A DNA stretch of 64,000 nt, from positions 682,001 to 746,000 of the forward strand of contig OZ240684.1 in assembly GCA_965199175.1 (NCBI GenBank), read 5' to 3'. Below the pieces are notes generated by a model that searched no databases, was not told the DNA's origin, and saw only the letters and a program-made list of their open reading frames with translations. Of this stretch, positions 35,835 through 44,494 are shown in pieces (position 1 is the stretch's first letter; every line of letters begins with the position of its first letter). Source of the DNA: G963923945 sp965199175. Lineage in GTDB: Bacteria > Pseudomonadota > Alphaproteobacteria > G963923945. The position numbers were made by a program, and so were the translations under genes.

Positions 35835-36326
35835 TTAAATATTCACAGGTGATATCTGATGGCTGTTTTTTTCAACCGGTGCTTTTTGGCTGGTCCCGCC
35901 ACTGGTTGGGGTTACAGAGTAGTCTGAAGCCATCATATCAGCCAAAGATACTGACTCCAGGGCATCAAAGACCGCCCGGTTGAGCGGATCCCAATGACCC
36001 CGCATCGGGCATAGATTTTCGACCGCGCATTGACCCTCGACACCATCCGCACAAGCAACCAAAGCCACCGGCCCATCGACTGCTGCGATGATGGTTCCGA
36101 CTGTGATATCGGCTGGGGCATGGGCCAGAAGATATCCCCCTGAACTGCCCCGCTCCGAAACAACGATATGTCCCCGGGCCAAAATCTTCAGGGCTTTGGC
36201 GACTGTTGGCGCGGGCAGGGCGGTCATATGAGCCAACTCAGCTGCGGTCAGCAACTTCTCCGGTTGGTCGGCCATCCGGCTTAAGACCAGAACACTGTAA
36301 TCGGTCATTCGCGATAATCGTAACAT
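35835..36326 (-). CDS. Rrf2-family regulator of the SUF cluster
   Basis: 163 residues. N-terminal winged helix (MLRLSRMTDYSVLVLSRMA, then the recognition region PAPTVAKALKILARG and the wing SERGSSGGYLLA). Three cysteines, C92, C100 and C106, are spaced like the Fe-S ligands of IscR, so it probably senses cluster status and represses or activates the sufBCDS operon downstream on the same strand. It has a polar C-terminal tail. Confidence 0.9.
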   Translation of the reverse strand: MLRLSRMTDYSVLVLSRMADQPEKLLTAAELAHMTALPAPTVAKALKILARGHIVVSERGSSGGYLLAHAPADITVGTIIAAVDGPVALVACADGVEGQCAVENLCPMRGHWDPLNRAVFDALESVSLADMMASDYSVTPTSGGTSQKAPVEKNSHQISPVNI

Positions 36327-36688
36327 GGGTATAGACAGACTTTTCGTTGATATCTTTCCGGCGGTATAGTGTTTCAGCCTGGCTGGTCTTTTTTCCCGAT
36401 TTCCGTAGGCTTAATTCCGTAAGCTCATGAACTTAATCCCGTCAACTCAACAGAGAAAATCCAGCAAAGAGAAGGGCACGCATCCCCATACCCATCGCTC
36501 AGGAACCCCCAATCAGGATCAAACCGGTTCTATTTATATACATAATCTAATCTTTGTCACAATTCCCTTCTATCATTTCTTAAATTTTTAATCGAGACCG
36601 GGATTATTGTCCCTGGAAACTTCAACTGGATATGAATCTTCTTCAAAGGATCAATCATCATTCAGGAATAAAGAGAGGATGAGGAAAA
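36327..36688 (+). other. 362-bp divergent gap, no gene
   Basis: Between the Rrf2 regulator (minus) and msrA (plus). It holds short repeated pieces (ttccgtaggctt and ttccgtaagctc, then aacttaatcccgt) and an A+T-rich section at 36540-36600 suitable for promoters. I see no RNA gene or coding frame. Confidence 0.5.
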
Positions 36689-37309
36689 GTGCAGGCACAA
36701 ACATTCAAGACCCCCACGCGTCCATCTGCGGATCATCAAGCCACCAATCCATTGCCTGATGTTCCCAAAGGATGCGCTGAGGCCACATTTGCCGGGGGCT
36801 GTTTTTGGTGTATGGAAGCGGCTTTTGACACCATAAAAGGCGTCAAAGCAACATTTTCCGGCTATACAGGAGGATCGGTTAAAAACCCGGATTATCGGCG
36901 CGTATGCAGCGGTGAGACCGGCCATGTCGAGGCCTTACGGGTGATTTTTGACCCGGATGAAATTACATACTCCGCATTGCTTGATCTCTTCTGGCGTAAT
37001 ATTGATCCCAGCCGTGATGATGGTCAATTTTGTGATCTTGGACCGCAATATCGACCGGTTATTTTTGTCCATGATGACCAGCAAAGAACCCAGGCTGAAC
37101 AATCGCGCCGCTTGCTTGAAGAAAGCGGAGTCCTCAAAGGAAGTCTGATTGCGGTGGCAATTATGGATGTGATGCCATTTTATCCGGCCGAAGAAGAGCA
37201 TCAGAATTATTATCGAAAAAATCCGATACGTTACGCACTCTATCATCGCGGATGTGGGCGTGAACGGCGTTTGGAGGAAATCTGGGGAAACGCTGGTAAA
37301 AATATTTGA
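36689..37309 (+). CDS. msrA: Peptide-methionine (S)-S-oxide reductase
   Basis: Repairs oxidised methionine. 206 residues, GTG start with GAGGA a few bases before. The catalytic cysteine is in FAGGCFWCMEAAF; other conserved parts are GYTGGSVKNPDY, CSGETGHVEALRV, FWRNIDPSRDDGQFCDLGPQ (part) and YRPVIF. C-terminal HRGCGRERR may hold a resolving cysteine. About 30 N-terminal residues precede the domain and are rich in P and T. Confidence 0.95.
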   Translation: MQAQTFKTPTRPSADHQATNPLPDVPKGCAEATFAGGCFWCMEAAFDTIKGVKATFSGYTGGSVKNPDYRRVCSGETGHVEALRVIFDPDEITYSALLDLFWRNIDPSRDDGQFCDLGPQYRPVIFVHDDQQRTQAEQSRRLLEESGVLKGSLIAVAIMDVMPFYPAEEEHQNYYRKNPIRYALYHRGCGRERRLEEIWGNAGKNI

Positions 37310-37431
37310 AAATAACCGGGCAATCAACGCATATACGGCAATCAATGTATAATCAATGTATAAATGTCTGTATCTGTTGAGATAAGACGTAATCTTTTTT
37401 TATTCCCTGAGATGTTTTTGATTGACGTTTC

Positions 37432-37460
37432 TTGACGTCTTTGCCCTCCGGGGGCTAGGT
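37432..37460 (+). promoter_or_regulatory. Candidate promoter of tRNA-His
   Basis: TTGACG at 37432-37437, a 17-bp spacer rich in C and G, and CTAGGT at 37455-37460 (or TAGGTA with 18). It ends 43 bp before the tRNA. Motif evidence only. Confidence 0.5.
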
Positions 37461-37503
37461 AATGCGATGGCTTTTGCAGTTTTGTGAGAGTCGGAATATT
37501 TGC

Positions 37504-37581
37504 GGTGGCTGTAGCTCAGCTGGTTAGAGCACTGGTTTGTGGTACCAGATGTCGTGGGTTCAAGTCCCATCAGCCACCCCA
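37504..37581 (+). tRNA. tRNA-His (anticodon GTG)
   Basis: Acceptor stem GTGGCTG/CAGCCAC plus the extra 5' G (37504) pairing with C before the CCA, the hallmark of tRNA-His. Anticodon stem CTGGT/ACCAG with loop TTGTGGT (anticodon GTG); T-arm GTGGGTTCAAGTCCCAT. CCA is encoded at 37579-37581. Confidence 0.97.
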
Positions 37582-37639
37582 ATTTTTCGACACAATGCCG
37601 ATCAAAAAACAATGCCGGTCAAAAACCGCGCCGATCATC

Positions 37640-37675
37640 AAAATGATCCATCAAGATAAAATGATCCATCAAGAT
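37640..37675 (+). repeat. 18-bp perfect direct repeat, 2 copies, intergenic
   Basis: Two exact adjacent copies of aaaatgatccatcaagat between tRNA-His and the NDUFS4-like gene. Shorter repeats of aatgccg(a/g)tcaaaaa precede them. Confidence 0.9.
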
Positions 37676-37746
37676 AAAAAGTGATCCGTTAAGAAAGCTG
37701 TGCTAAGAGGAAGAACCTTTTGCCAAGATGAAGGATCTGATGTGAC

Positions 37747-38061
37747 ATGGCACAGGCGCGTATTTACCGTCCGGCAGCAACACCCACTCAGTCGGGTCGG
37801 GGGCATGGACGTCCCTGGGTTCTTGAATTCCACTCTCAATCCCGGCGGTATCGTGACCCTCTGATGGGGTGGACCGGTTCTGGTGATACCCGAAGCAGCC
37901 AGGTTCGTCTGCGTTTTGCCACATGTGACGAGGCTGTTGCCTATGCCAAACGAGCCAATCTGTTATATCATGTACAAGAACCCAATCAGCCGCGCGCGAT
38001 CATCAAATCATATGCGGCCAATTTTTACACCCGTCATCCCCGTACTCCTGCGCGCCCTTAG
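37747..38061 (+). CDS. Complex I accessory subunit, NDUFS4 (18 kDa) family
   Basis: 104 residues. It matches the alphaproteobacterial homologue of mitochondrial NDUFS4: ARIYRPAATPTQSGRG, WVLEF, RDPLMGWTGSGDTRSQ-like core (here GDTRSSQVRLRF), and EAVAYAKRANLLYHV. It probably stabilises NADH dehydrogenase. Its stop codon TAG (38059-38061) is formed by bases 8-10 of the following tRNA-Arg, so the coding region and the tRNA overlap by ten bases. Confidence 0.93.
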   Translation: MAQARIYRPAATPTQSGRGHGRPWVLEFHSQSRRYRDPLMGWTGSGDTRSSQVRLRFATCDEAVAYAKRANLLYHVQEPNQPRAIIKSYAANFYTRHPRTPARP

Positions 38062-38128
38062 CTCAGCTGGATAGAGCAACGGCCTTCTAAGCCGTAGGTC
38101 GTAGGTTCGAATCCTACAGGGCGCGCCA
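38052..38128 (+). tRNA. tRNA-Arg (anticodon TCT)
   Basis: Acceptor stem GCGCCCT/AGGGCGC, D-arm TAGCTCAGCTGGATAGAGC, anticodon stem ACGGC/GCCGT with loop CTTCTAA (anticodon TCT, reading AGA), and T-arm GTAGGTTCGAATCCTAC. CCA is encoded at 38126-38128. Its first ten bases are also the end of the NDUFS4-like coding sequence, so the two must share a transcript or have overlapping ones. Confidence 0.97.
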
Positions 38129-38207
38129 CATAACCCAGGCATATCCTGTTGATTATGGGGACTGTGGGGACTGCGGGTATCTTTCCGGCCCGGATAGGCT
38201 GTCGATT

Positions 38208-39002
38208 TTAAACCGGTGGCTCTTCATTAAGGATACACCAGACAGGAACATGATCAGAGGCTTTGTGCTGTCCCCGCCATTCCCGGTCAATCCCGGCCCG
38301 CTCCAACCGGTCAGCAGCCTGTGCTGAAAGCAGAAAATGATCAATCAGTATTCCTCGATTCATCGGCCAGGCACTGCCCTGATAATCCCAAAAGCTGTAA
38401 TGGCCAGGCTCCGGCAGGCAGGTCTTGACCGCATTGGTGAGACCCAAATGAAGCAAAGAACGATAGGCGGCCCGGCTTTCCGGACGGGCAAGGGCATCGT
38501 CACGCCAATTTTCTGGTTCTGCAACATCATCATCAGTGGGAATGACATTATAGTCACCACCAATGACCAATAGTTCCTCAAAATCCAGTAACTGTCTGAT
38601 ATGCTGTTGAAGACGCTCCAACCAGGCCAGCTTATAGGGGTATTTATCGCTTTCGACCGGGTTGCCGTTGGGTGCATAAATATTGACGATCCGGATCATA
38701 CTACGGCCAAACGGCACCGTAGCCTCAATATAGCGGGCGGCGGTGTCTGAATCGTCCCCCGGTAAGCAATAACGCAGATCCTCCAAAGGGGATTTGGACA
38801 AAATAGCCACCCCATTATAGCCTTTTTGGCCAGCAATCTCGATAATGTAGCCGGCTTCATCAAGTTCAGCATAGGGAAAAACCGCTTCAACAGCTTTGAT
38901 TTCCTGTAAAAGCGCAACATCAGGAGCCTCCGATTGCAGCCATTTGAGCAATAATGGCAATCGGGCGCGTACTGAATTGATATTCCAGGAGGCAATTTTC
39001 AC
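38208..39002 (-). CDS. xthA: Exodeoxyribonuclease III
   Basis: AP endonuclease and 3'-5' exonuclease for base-excision repair. 264 residues with GTG start. Motifs: ASWNINSVRARLPLLLKWL, ALLQEIKAVE, NIYAPNGNPV, GGDYNVIPTDDDVAEPENW, and the C-terminal SDHVPVWCIL. It neighbours erpA on the same strand, a common pairing in this class. Confidence 0.95.
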   Translation of the reverse strand: MKIASWNINSVRARLPLLLKWLQSEAPDVALLQEIKAVEAVFPYAELDEAGYIIEIAGQKGYNGVAILSKSPLEDLRYCLPGDDSDTAARYIEATVPFGRSMIRIVNIYAPNGNPVESDKYPYKLAWLERLQQHIRQLLDFEELLVIGGDYNVIPTDDDVAEPENWRDDALARPESRAAYRSLLHLGLTNAVKTCLPEPGHYSFWDYQGSAWPMNRGILIDHFLLSAQAADRLERAGIDREWRGQHKASDHVPVWCILNEEPPV

Positions 39003-39109
39003 CAGATGCTCCGGTTTTTTCGGTTGATGAATCGAGTGCTCAGAAAAACCTCATATGGCTGACTGAGAGTGAGGATCATCTGTCAAACCTCAATTTAATG
39101 CCCCTCAAT

Positions 39110-39490
39110 TTAAATCGAAAAAGAGGTCCCGCATCCACAAGATGATACAGCATTGGGATTATTGACCTTAAAATATTGCCCCATCAAATCCTCGATAAAA
39201 TCAATCTCAGAACCGGCAAGAAGATCAAGTGAGACCTCATCAATGACCAGTCTGGCGGCGGCTTTTTCAAAAATCCGGTCATCTTCGCGAAGTTGTTGAT
39301 CAAAGGAAAAATGATAAGAAAACCCCTGGCATCCGCCACCGGTGACGCTTACTCTGAGAAACTCCCCATCCTGACCTTGATGGGCGGCCACCTCAGTGAT
39401 ACGGCGGGCTGCCCGTTCGGTTAATGTGATGGTGGGGGGCGTTGCAGACGCAGACGTCTCAGCCACAGAATCAGAAACAGATGAAGACAT
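39110..39490 (-). CDS. erpA: Iron-sulfur cluster insertion protein
   Basis: 126 residues. A-type carrier with the cysteines in GGGCQGFSYHFSFD and SSCGCGTSFSI. The LTERAARRI start of the domain is preceded by a short S/T-rich tail. Delivers clusters to apoproteins. The second A-type carrier of the window. Confidence 0.93.
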   Translation of the reverse strand: MSSSVSDSVAETSASATPPTITLTERAARRITEVAAHQGQDGEFLRVSVTGGGCQGFSYHFSFDQQLREDDRIFEKAAARLVIDEVSLDLLAGSEIDFIEDLMGQYFKVNNPNAVSSCGCGTSFSI

Positions 39491-39962
39491 GAGTCGCAGA
39501 GGGTATCATTCAGGTTTAAGATCGGGGATTGAAGTTTAAGATTGGCGGCAAATGATATCAGGGCAATGGGCGGCACTGTGAGAAAATGACACTGTGGGAA
39601 AATGATACTCTGACGAAAATGAGCAGACGATTCCAGACTATATATCTATTTGCCAGTCTGTTGCCACGCAAAAATGACCTGTAAAATCCTGAAAGCGAAA
39701 TTTTGGGTGATATGTGAAACATTGAATCATGGCCAATCAGTCTTCCGGGAGGCTTCCGGTTGAGGCAGGGATCATCCATGCGTATGATCATTTTGACCAT
39801 ATCCATGATTCATCTTGAATGATTGATCCGGTTTTGCTGTATCTGCCGGGGCTGATTCTGGCTTGATGATTTTTATTGATGATTTTTATTGTATCTTCAA
39901 TGACTGAATCATTGATCCTCATAGATTTCAGATATTGAATCCCCAATGTATTTTTGATCCCG
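39491..39962 (+). other. 472-bp divergent gap with short repeats, no credible gene
   Basis: Between erpA (minus) and argS (plus). At 39574-39621 three copies of a 16-17-bp unit like cactgtgggaaaatga; at 39864-39889 two exact copies of tgatgatttttat. A minus-strand frame at 39558-39806 has no recognisable content. In many relatives a dGTPase gene lies in this position; I see no trace of its HD motifs here. Confidence 0.6.
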
Positions 39963-41708
39963 ATGTATTTCAAACATTTAGAAAATTTGATTGAAAAGAC
40001 TCTCAGGCATGTGATTGCTGATATCCGGGAGAATAAGGAATGGAGTCGGAAAATCCAGGTTGAGGTGACCCGTGATCCTCAGCATGGGGATGTGACGACC
40101 AATGCAGCCATGGTTCTTGCAAAACCCAGCGGTCGGAAACCATGTGAGCTTGCAGAAATGATTGAGGCCGGACTGAAAACAGACAGCACTGTTTCTGATG
40201 TCGAGATTGCCGGTCCGGGCTTTGTGAATCTCCGTCTAAAGCCGGCATTTTGGCAGGCATGTTTGCGTGAAATTCTTGAGGCTGGCCCATCCTATGGCCA
40301 ATCAAAAATTGGCCAGGGGCAATCGGTTCATGTCGAATACGTCTCGGCCAACCCCACCGGACCCATGCATATTGGCCATGCCCGGGGTGCTGTGGTTGGT
40401 GATGTCATTGCCAATTTGCTGGCATATACCGGCTATCAGGTTACCCGTGAATATTATGTCAATGATGCTGGTTCTCAGATTGATACACTGGCGCGCTCAG
40501 TTTATCTGCGCTACCGGCAGGCACTGGGAGAAGAGATCGATAATATTCCTGAAGGATGGTATCCCGGTTCTTATCTGATCCCGGTAGGGGAAGATGTAGC
40601 CCAACAGCATGGGGATCAATGGCGTACTGCCGGTGAGGATCAATGGGGTGGACCAATACGCAAGATAGCGGTGGCAGCCATGATGGATGTTATTCGTGAT
40701 GATCTGGCCCTGCTTGGGGTGCATCATGATATCTTTTTTTCTGAGCATCATATGACTGCTCAGGGTCATGTTGAGGCTGTGTTTAATCAGCTGGAACAGC
40801 AAGGATTGATTTATGTTGGTGTTCTTGATCCTCCCAGGGGTAAAAAACCAGAGGATTGGGAAGAGCGACCACAGGCTTTGTTTAAGACTGGTCATTTTGG
40901 GGATGATTGTGACCGCCCGCTCAAAAAATCAGACGGATCCTGGACATATTTTGCGGCTGATATCGCGTACCATCATGATAAAATACGTCGGGGTCATGAT
41001 ATTTTGGTTAATATATGGGGAGCAGACCACAAAGGATATGTGAAACGGTTGCAGGCAGCGGTTGATGCTTTATCCGGCGGTCAGACCAGGCTGGAAGTTG
41101 TTTTAACTGATTTGGTGCATCTGAGCGAAGGCGGGAAGCCGGTCAAAATGTCCAAGCGGGCCGGGAGCTATGTGACCGTACGTGATGCTGTGGAACGGGT
41201 CGGTAAGGATGTGGTACGTTTTATCATGCTGACTCGCAAAAATGATCAGGTCCTTGAATTTGATCTTGAAAAAGCAGTTGCTCACTCCCGTGATAATCCG
41301 GTTTTTTATGTTCAATACGCCCATGCGCGGTGTCATTCGCTGTTTCGTTTGGCCAGAGAAACATTTCCTGATGCTGATCTCAGCCGTCCGGGCCTTTTAC
41401 AGGCAGATTTCTCAATTTTGACCGATGATGATGAGCTTGCTTTGATGAAAAAACTGGCCGGTTGGCCGAGGGTGGTGGAACAGGCTGCTGAGGCACGCGA
41501 ACCGCATCGTTGTGCATCCTGTTTGTACGATATTGCTTCGGGGTTTCACGCTTTATGGACCAAAGGCAGGGAAGACCCGGGATTGAGATTTTTGTTGCCT
41601 GATGATGCAAAGGTGACGTATGCCCGTCTGGCATTGGTGCAGGCAATATGTGATATTATTGCTTCAGGGCTTGGGATTTTTGGTGTGAAACCAGTAAAGG
41701 AAATGTGA
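39963..41708 (+). CDS. argS: Arginyl-tRNA synthetase
   Basis: Charges tRNA-Arg. 581 residues from ATG 39963 (a TTG lies three codons before). N-terminal Add-1 domain, HIGH motif in SANPTGPMHIGHARGAVV, the KMSKS-like VKMSKRAGSYVTVRD, and a C-terminal DALR anticodon-binding domain (HARCHSLFRLA; LYDIASGFHALW). Start of a long plus-strand gene run; the SPOR gene follows after four bases. Confidence 0.96.
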   Translation: MYFKHLENLIEKTLRHVIADIRENKEWSRKIQVEVTRDPQHGDVTTNAAMVLAKPSGRKPCELAEMIEAGLKTDSTVSDVEIAGPGFVNLRLKPAFWQACLREILEAGPSYGQSKIGQGQSVHVEYVSANPTGPMHIGHARGAVVGDVIANLLAYTGYQVTREYYVNDAGSQIDTLARSVYLRYRQALGEEIDNIPEGWYPGSYLIPVGEDVAQQHGDQWRTAGEDQWGGPIRKIAVAAMMDVIRDDLALLGVHHDIFFSEHHMTAQGHVEAVFNQLEQQGLIYVGVLDPPRGKKPEDWEERPQALFKTGHFGDDCDRPLKKSDGSWTYFAADIAYHHDKIRRGHDILVNIWGADHKGYVKRLQAAVDALSGGQTRLEVVLTDLVHLSEGGKPVKMSKRAGSYVTVRDAVERVGKDVVRFIMLTRKNDQVLEFDLEKAVAHSRDNPVFYVQYAHARCHSLFRLARETFPDADLSRPGLLQADFSILTDDDELALMKKLAGWPRVVEQAAEAREPHRCASCLYDIASGFHALWTKGREDPGLRFLLPDDAKVTYARLALVQAICDIIASGLGIFGVKPVKEM

Positions 41709-41712
41709 CGTT

Positions 41713-42708
41713 ATGGCTCCGGTTGGTGATGATCGTTTTGATAAAAACGAGCGTGATGAAAATATGGTGGCAGAAAATGCTGACGTTGTTCCTTCATCTG
41801 AAGACCAGACGCCCCAGAATTATGATCCAACGCCTGATTACGATCCCGAACGTTTGCGCCAGTTTACCCGTGACGGGCCTTCCCAAACTGGCCCCAGGCG
41901 TACCGGTTGGATCACCGCATTGGTTGGATTGAACGGGGTTTTGGTTCTTGGTGGCCTGGGGTATTGGTATTTTGCTTTCTGGAAATATCTGCCTGATCCT
42001 GACACCGGACCGCCTTTGGTGGTTGCCAAAGAGGGTCCTGTGCGTGTTAAACCCGATGACCCGGGGGGGCTTGATATCCCGCATCAGGATAAATTGATTT
42101 ATGGCCATCTTGATCCTGATGGTGCGCCGCAGGAAACGGTTGAACGTCTTTTGCCACCTCCCGAAATTCCGGTCAGTCCTGTAATCGCAAAGGGTGAAAC
42201 AGATCGTAAAACTGCCCGGATTGTTGCTGATATGCCGGAACATATTACACCCCCCGATCTGCCGGTATCATCGGATGTTTCTGACGTTGCGCCACCAATA
42301 TTACCGCAAACATCACCCTCTGATACGTCACCAGATGAACAACCGACTGCTGAAAAAACACCCTCATCATCAAAACACCCGAAGAGCGTTTCACCGGCGG
42401 GTGACTCTTTGGCTGAAAAACAATCAACTCAGCAGGATCAGCTTGCGGTTGTGCCTGGCCCGGAATTTTTCCGGGTCCAACTGGGAGCATTTCGTAGTGA
42501 TACTGCGGCTCAGAATGGCTGGAAAGCCCTGTCAAAAGAATTTTCCGGTATTCTTTCTGGTTTGAAAGGAGAGATTGTCCGGGCTGATCTTGAGGAACAG
42601 GGGGTTTATTACCGTATTCAGGTTGGTCGTCTGGAAAAAGAGGCGGCTCAAAAAATCTGTCGTCAGTTATCGGCTCAAAAGAAAGAGTGCCTGGTTGTCA
42701 AAAGATAA
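41713..42708 (+). CDS. SPOR-domain membrane protein
   Basis: 331 residues. A cytoplasmic acidic N-terminus, one membrane span (about residues 66-90, WITALVGLNGVLVLGGLGYW), a long proline-, serine- and threonine-rich periplasmic linker, and a C-terminal SPOR domain (about 250-331: FRVQLGAFRSDTAAQNGWKA, YRIQVGRLEKEAAQKICRQL). SPOR domains bind denuded glycan strands at the division septum. It overlaps the start of nagZ and is likely translationally coupled to it. Confidence 0.9.
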   Translation: MAPVGDDRFDKNERDENMVAENADVVPSSEDQTPQNYDPTPDYDPERLRQFTRDGPSQTGPRRTGWITALVGLNGVLVLGGLGYWYFAFWKYLPDPDTGPPLVVAKEGPVRVKPDDPGGLDIPHQDKLIYGHLDPDGAPQETVERLLPPPEIPVSPVIAKGETDRKTARIVADMPEHITPPDLPVSSDVSDVAPPILPQTSPSDTSPDEQPTAEKTPSSSKHPKSVSPAGDSLAEKQSTQQDQLAVVPGPEFFRVQLGAFRSDTAAQNGWKALSKEFSGILSGLKGEIVRADLEEQGVYYRIQVGRLEKEAAQKICRQLSAQKKECLVVKR

Positions 42709-43729
42709 TACGCCACCACGTGCAGTCATCCTGAGTTGCCAGGGTCCGGTCCTGGAAGCTGAGGAAAGAGCATTTTTTGCAGAGTATAATCCGCTCGGCT
42801 TTATCTTGTTTGCCCGTCATTGCCGTGATCCCGGGCAGTTGCGTACATTAACCGCCGCATTGCGTGATTGTATTGGCCGGCCTGATGCGCCCATTCTCAT
42901 TGACCAGGAAGGTGGACGGGTTGCGCGCCTCCGGTCATCACCCGATACGCCCTGGCGTTCTGCACCACCAGCAGCGGCTTTTGGCAGGCTCTACGAACAA
43001 TCACCGGATATTGCCAGACATGCTGTATCCGTCAACAGCCGCCTGCTGGCTTGTGAATTGGCTGAGCTTGGGATCAATGTGAATTGTGCCCCTCTGCTTG
43101 ATCTTTATCTCCCCGGGGCCAGTGATATTATCGCAGATCGTGCCTTTTCCGGCGATCCTGATGTTGTGAGTTGTCTGGGCCGGATTATGGCTGAGGGAAT
43201 GATGACCCAGGGAGTCATTCCGGTGATCAAACATATTCCCGGACATGGCCGTGCTTTGGTTGATAGCCATAAAAAATTACCGGTGGTTGACGCCGCATAT
43301 AGTGATCTGGAAAGGTCTGATTTTGTGCCTTTTAAGAATCTGGCTGATGCTCCCTGGGCCATGACTGCCCATATTCTTTATACCGATTATGATGCTCATC
43401 GGCCGGCGACTGTCTCATCACAGGTTATCAACCAGGTGATTCGTGATCATATCGGTTTTGATGGTGTTCTGATCACTGATGATATCAAAATGGCGGCTTT
43501 AGAAGGTGGATTTGATCAAAGGGCCCGGCAATCGATTGCTGCTGGTTGTGACATTGTTCTCTTTTGCAATGGCAGTTTAGAAGAAAACCGTTTGGTTGTA
43601 CAATCGGCCCCGGCGTTGTCTCAGGCTACTCAGGAGCGGTTGGCTCATGCGCGTCGTCGTTTGTCATCACCATCAGAATCGCGTGAAGCATTGCTGGAAC
43701 AATGGCAGAGGCTTGAAACCTTTTTATAA
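42695..43729 (+). CDS. nagZ: Beta-N-acetylhexosaminidase (GH3)
   Basis: Removes GlcNAc from anhydro-muropeptides in the cytoplasm during peptidoglycan recycling; its product feeds AnmK. Signatures: GFILFARHCRDPGQL, LIDQEGGRVARL, KHIPGHGRALVDSHKKLP (general acid His) and the nucleophile region VLITDDIKMAALEG. Start is uncertain: the family's N-terminus (PPRAVILSCQGPVLEAEERA) begins near 42713, just after the SPOR stop, and the nearest start in frame is TTG 42695. The frame is open further upstream to 42575, inside the SPOR gene. Confidence 0.93.
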   Translation: MSKDNTPPRAVILSCQGPVLEAEERAFFAEYNPLGFILFARHCRDPGQLRTLTAALRDCIGRPDAPILIDQEGGRVARLRSSPDTPWRSAPPAAAFGRLYEQSPDIARHAVSVNSRLLACELAELGINVNCAPLLDLYLPGASDIIADRAFSGDPDVVSCLGRIMAEGMMTQGVIPVIKHIPGHGRALVDSHKKLPVVDAAYSDLERSDFVPFKNLADAPWAMTAHILYTDYDAHRPATVSSQVINQVIRDHIGFDGVLITDDIKMAALEGGFDQRARQSIAAGCDIVLFCNGSLEENRLVVQSAPALSQATQERLAHARRRLSSPSESREALLEQWQRLETFL

Positions 43730-43795
43730 AAAGACCAATCTGCCAAAAGGCAAACACATGTATTCGTCAAATCATCAACCAGGCATGAGTGCAAG

Positions 43796-44494
43796 ATGAT
43801 CCACGCTCTGTTTGATAGTGCGTATACAGCTTCAACATGGATCATTCCGGTTATTCTGGCAGTGACCCTCCATGAGGCGGCTCATGCTTATGTGGCTTTC
43901 TGGTGTGGTGACAAGACGGCCCGAAACCTGGGCCGGACGCGCATCAATCCTTTGGTGCATATTGATCGTTTCGGGACAATCATTTTACCTTCTGTATTAT
44001 TTCTGCTCAAAGCGCCGTTTATTTTTGGCTGGGCAAAGCCGGTACCGGTCAATTTCGCCCATTTAAGGAATCCCAGGCGCGATATGATCTGGGTTGCTGT
44101 TGCTGGTCCGGCGACCAATATTATCCTGGCTATATCAGCGGCTTTGCTGTCTCATCTGATTGTGTTACCGCCCCAATCCGGGGTTTCTGAGTGGCTGTTT
44201 GCCAATGCGCATAATGCGATGATCATCAATGTCATTCTGGCTGTTTTTAACATGCTCCCGGTTCCCCCATTGGATGGTGGTCGCATTATTGTTGGGTTGT
44301 TACCATCGCCTTTGGCGGGTTATTGGGCGGCCCTTGAACGCTTTGGCCTTCTGATTATTTTGGGAATTTTATTTATCCCTACATTGATCGGCGTGGTCAT
44401 TGGGGTTCCGTTTGATGCGTTTTATACACTGATTGAGCCCCCGGTTTCCTGGGTATATCAGGGAATTTTATACCTGACCGGATGGATTGAGTGA
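43796..44494 (+). CDS. Site-2 protease family membrane metalloprotease (M50)
   Basis: 232 residues, several membrane spans. Zinc site HEAAH in VTLHEAAHAYVAFWCGD and the third ligand region NMLPVPPLDGGRIIVG. This is the short, stand-alone S2P type without a PDZ domain, commonly found before scpA in alphaproteobacteria. Substrate unknown. The stop overlaps the scpA start by one base. Confidence 0.9.
   Translation: MIHALFDSAYTASTWIIPVILAVTLHEAAHAYVAFWCGDKTARNLGRTRINPLVHIDRFGTIILPSVLFLLKAPFIFGWAKPVPVNFAHLRNPRRDMIWVAVAGPATNIILAISAALLSHLIVLPPQSGVSEWLFANAHNAMIINVILAVFNMLPVPPLDGGRIIVGLLPSPLAGYWAALERFGLLIILGILFIPTLIGVVIGVPFDAFYTLIEPPVSWVYQGILYLTGWIE

Noticed and set aside
37504..38128. tRNA genes as integration sites of a mobile element
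   Set aside because: No integrase, no flanking direct copy of a tRNA 3' end, and the neighbours are ordinary chromosomal genes.
39558..39806. Minus-strand 82-codon frame in the erpA-argS gap
   Set aside because: No recognisable content, no ribosome-binding site, and it runs through the short repeat cluster.
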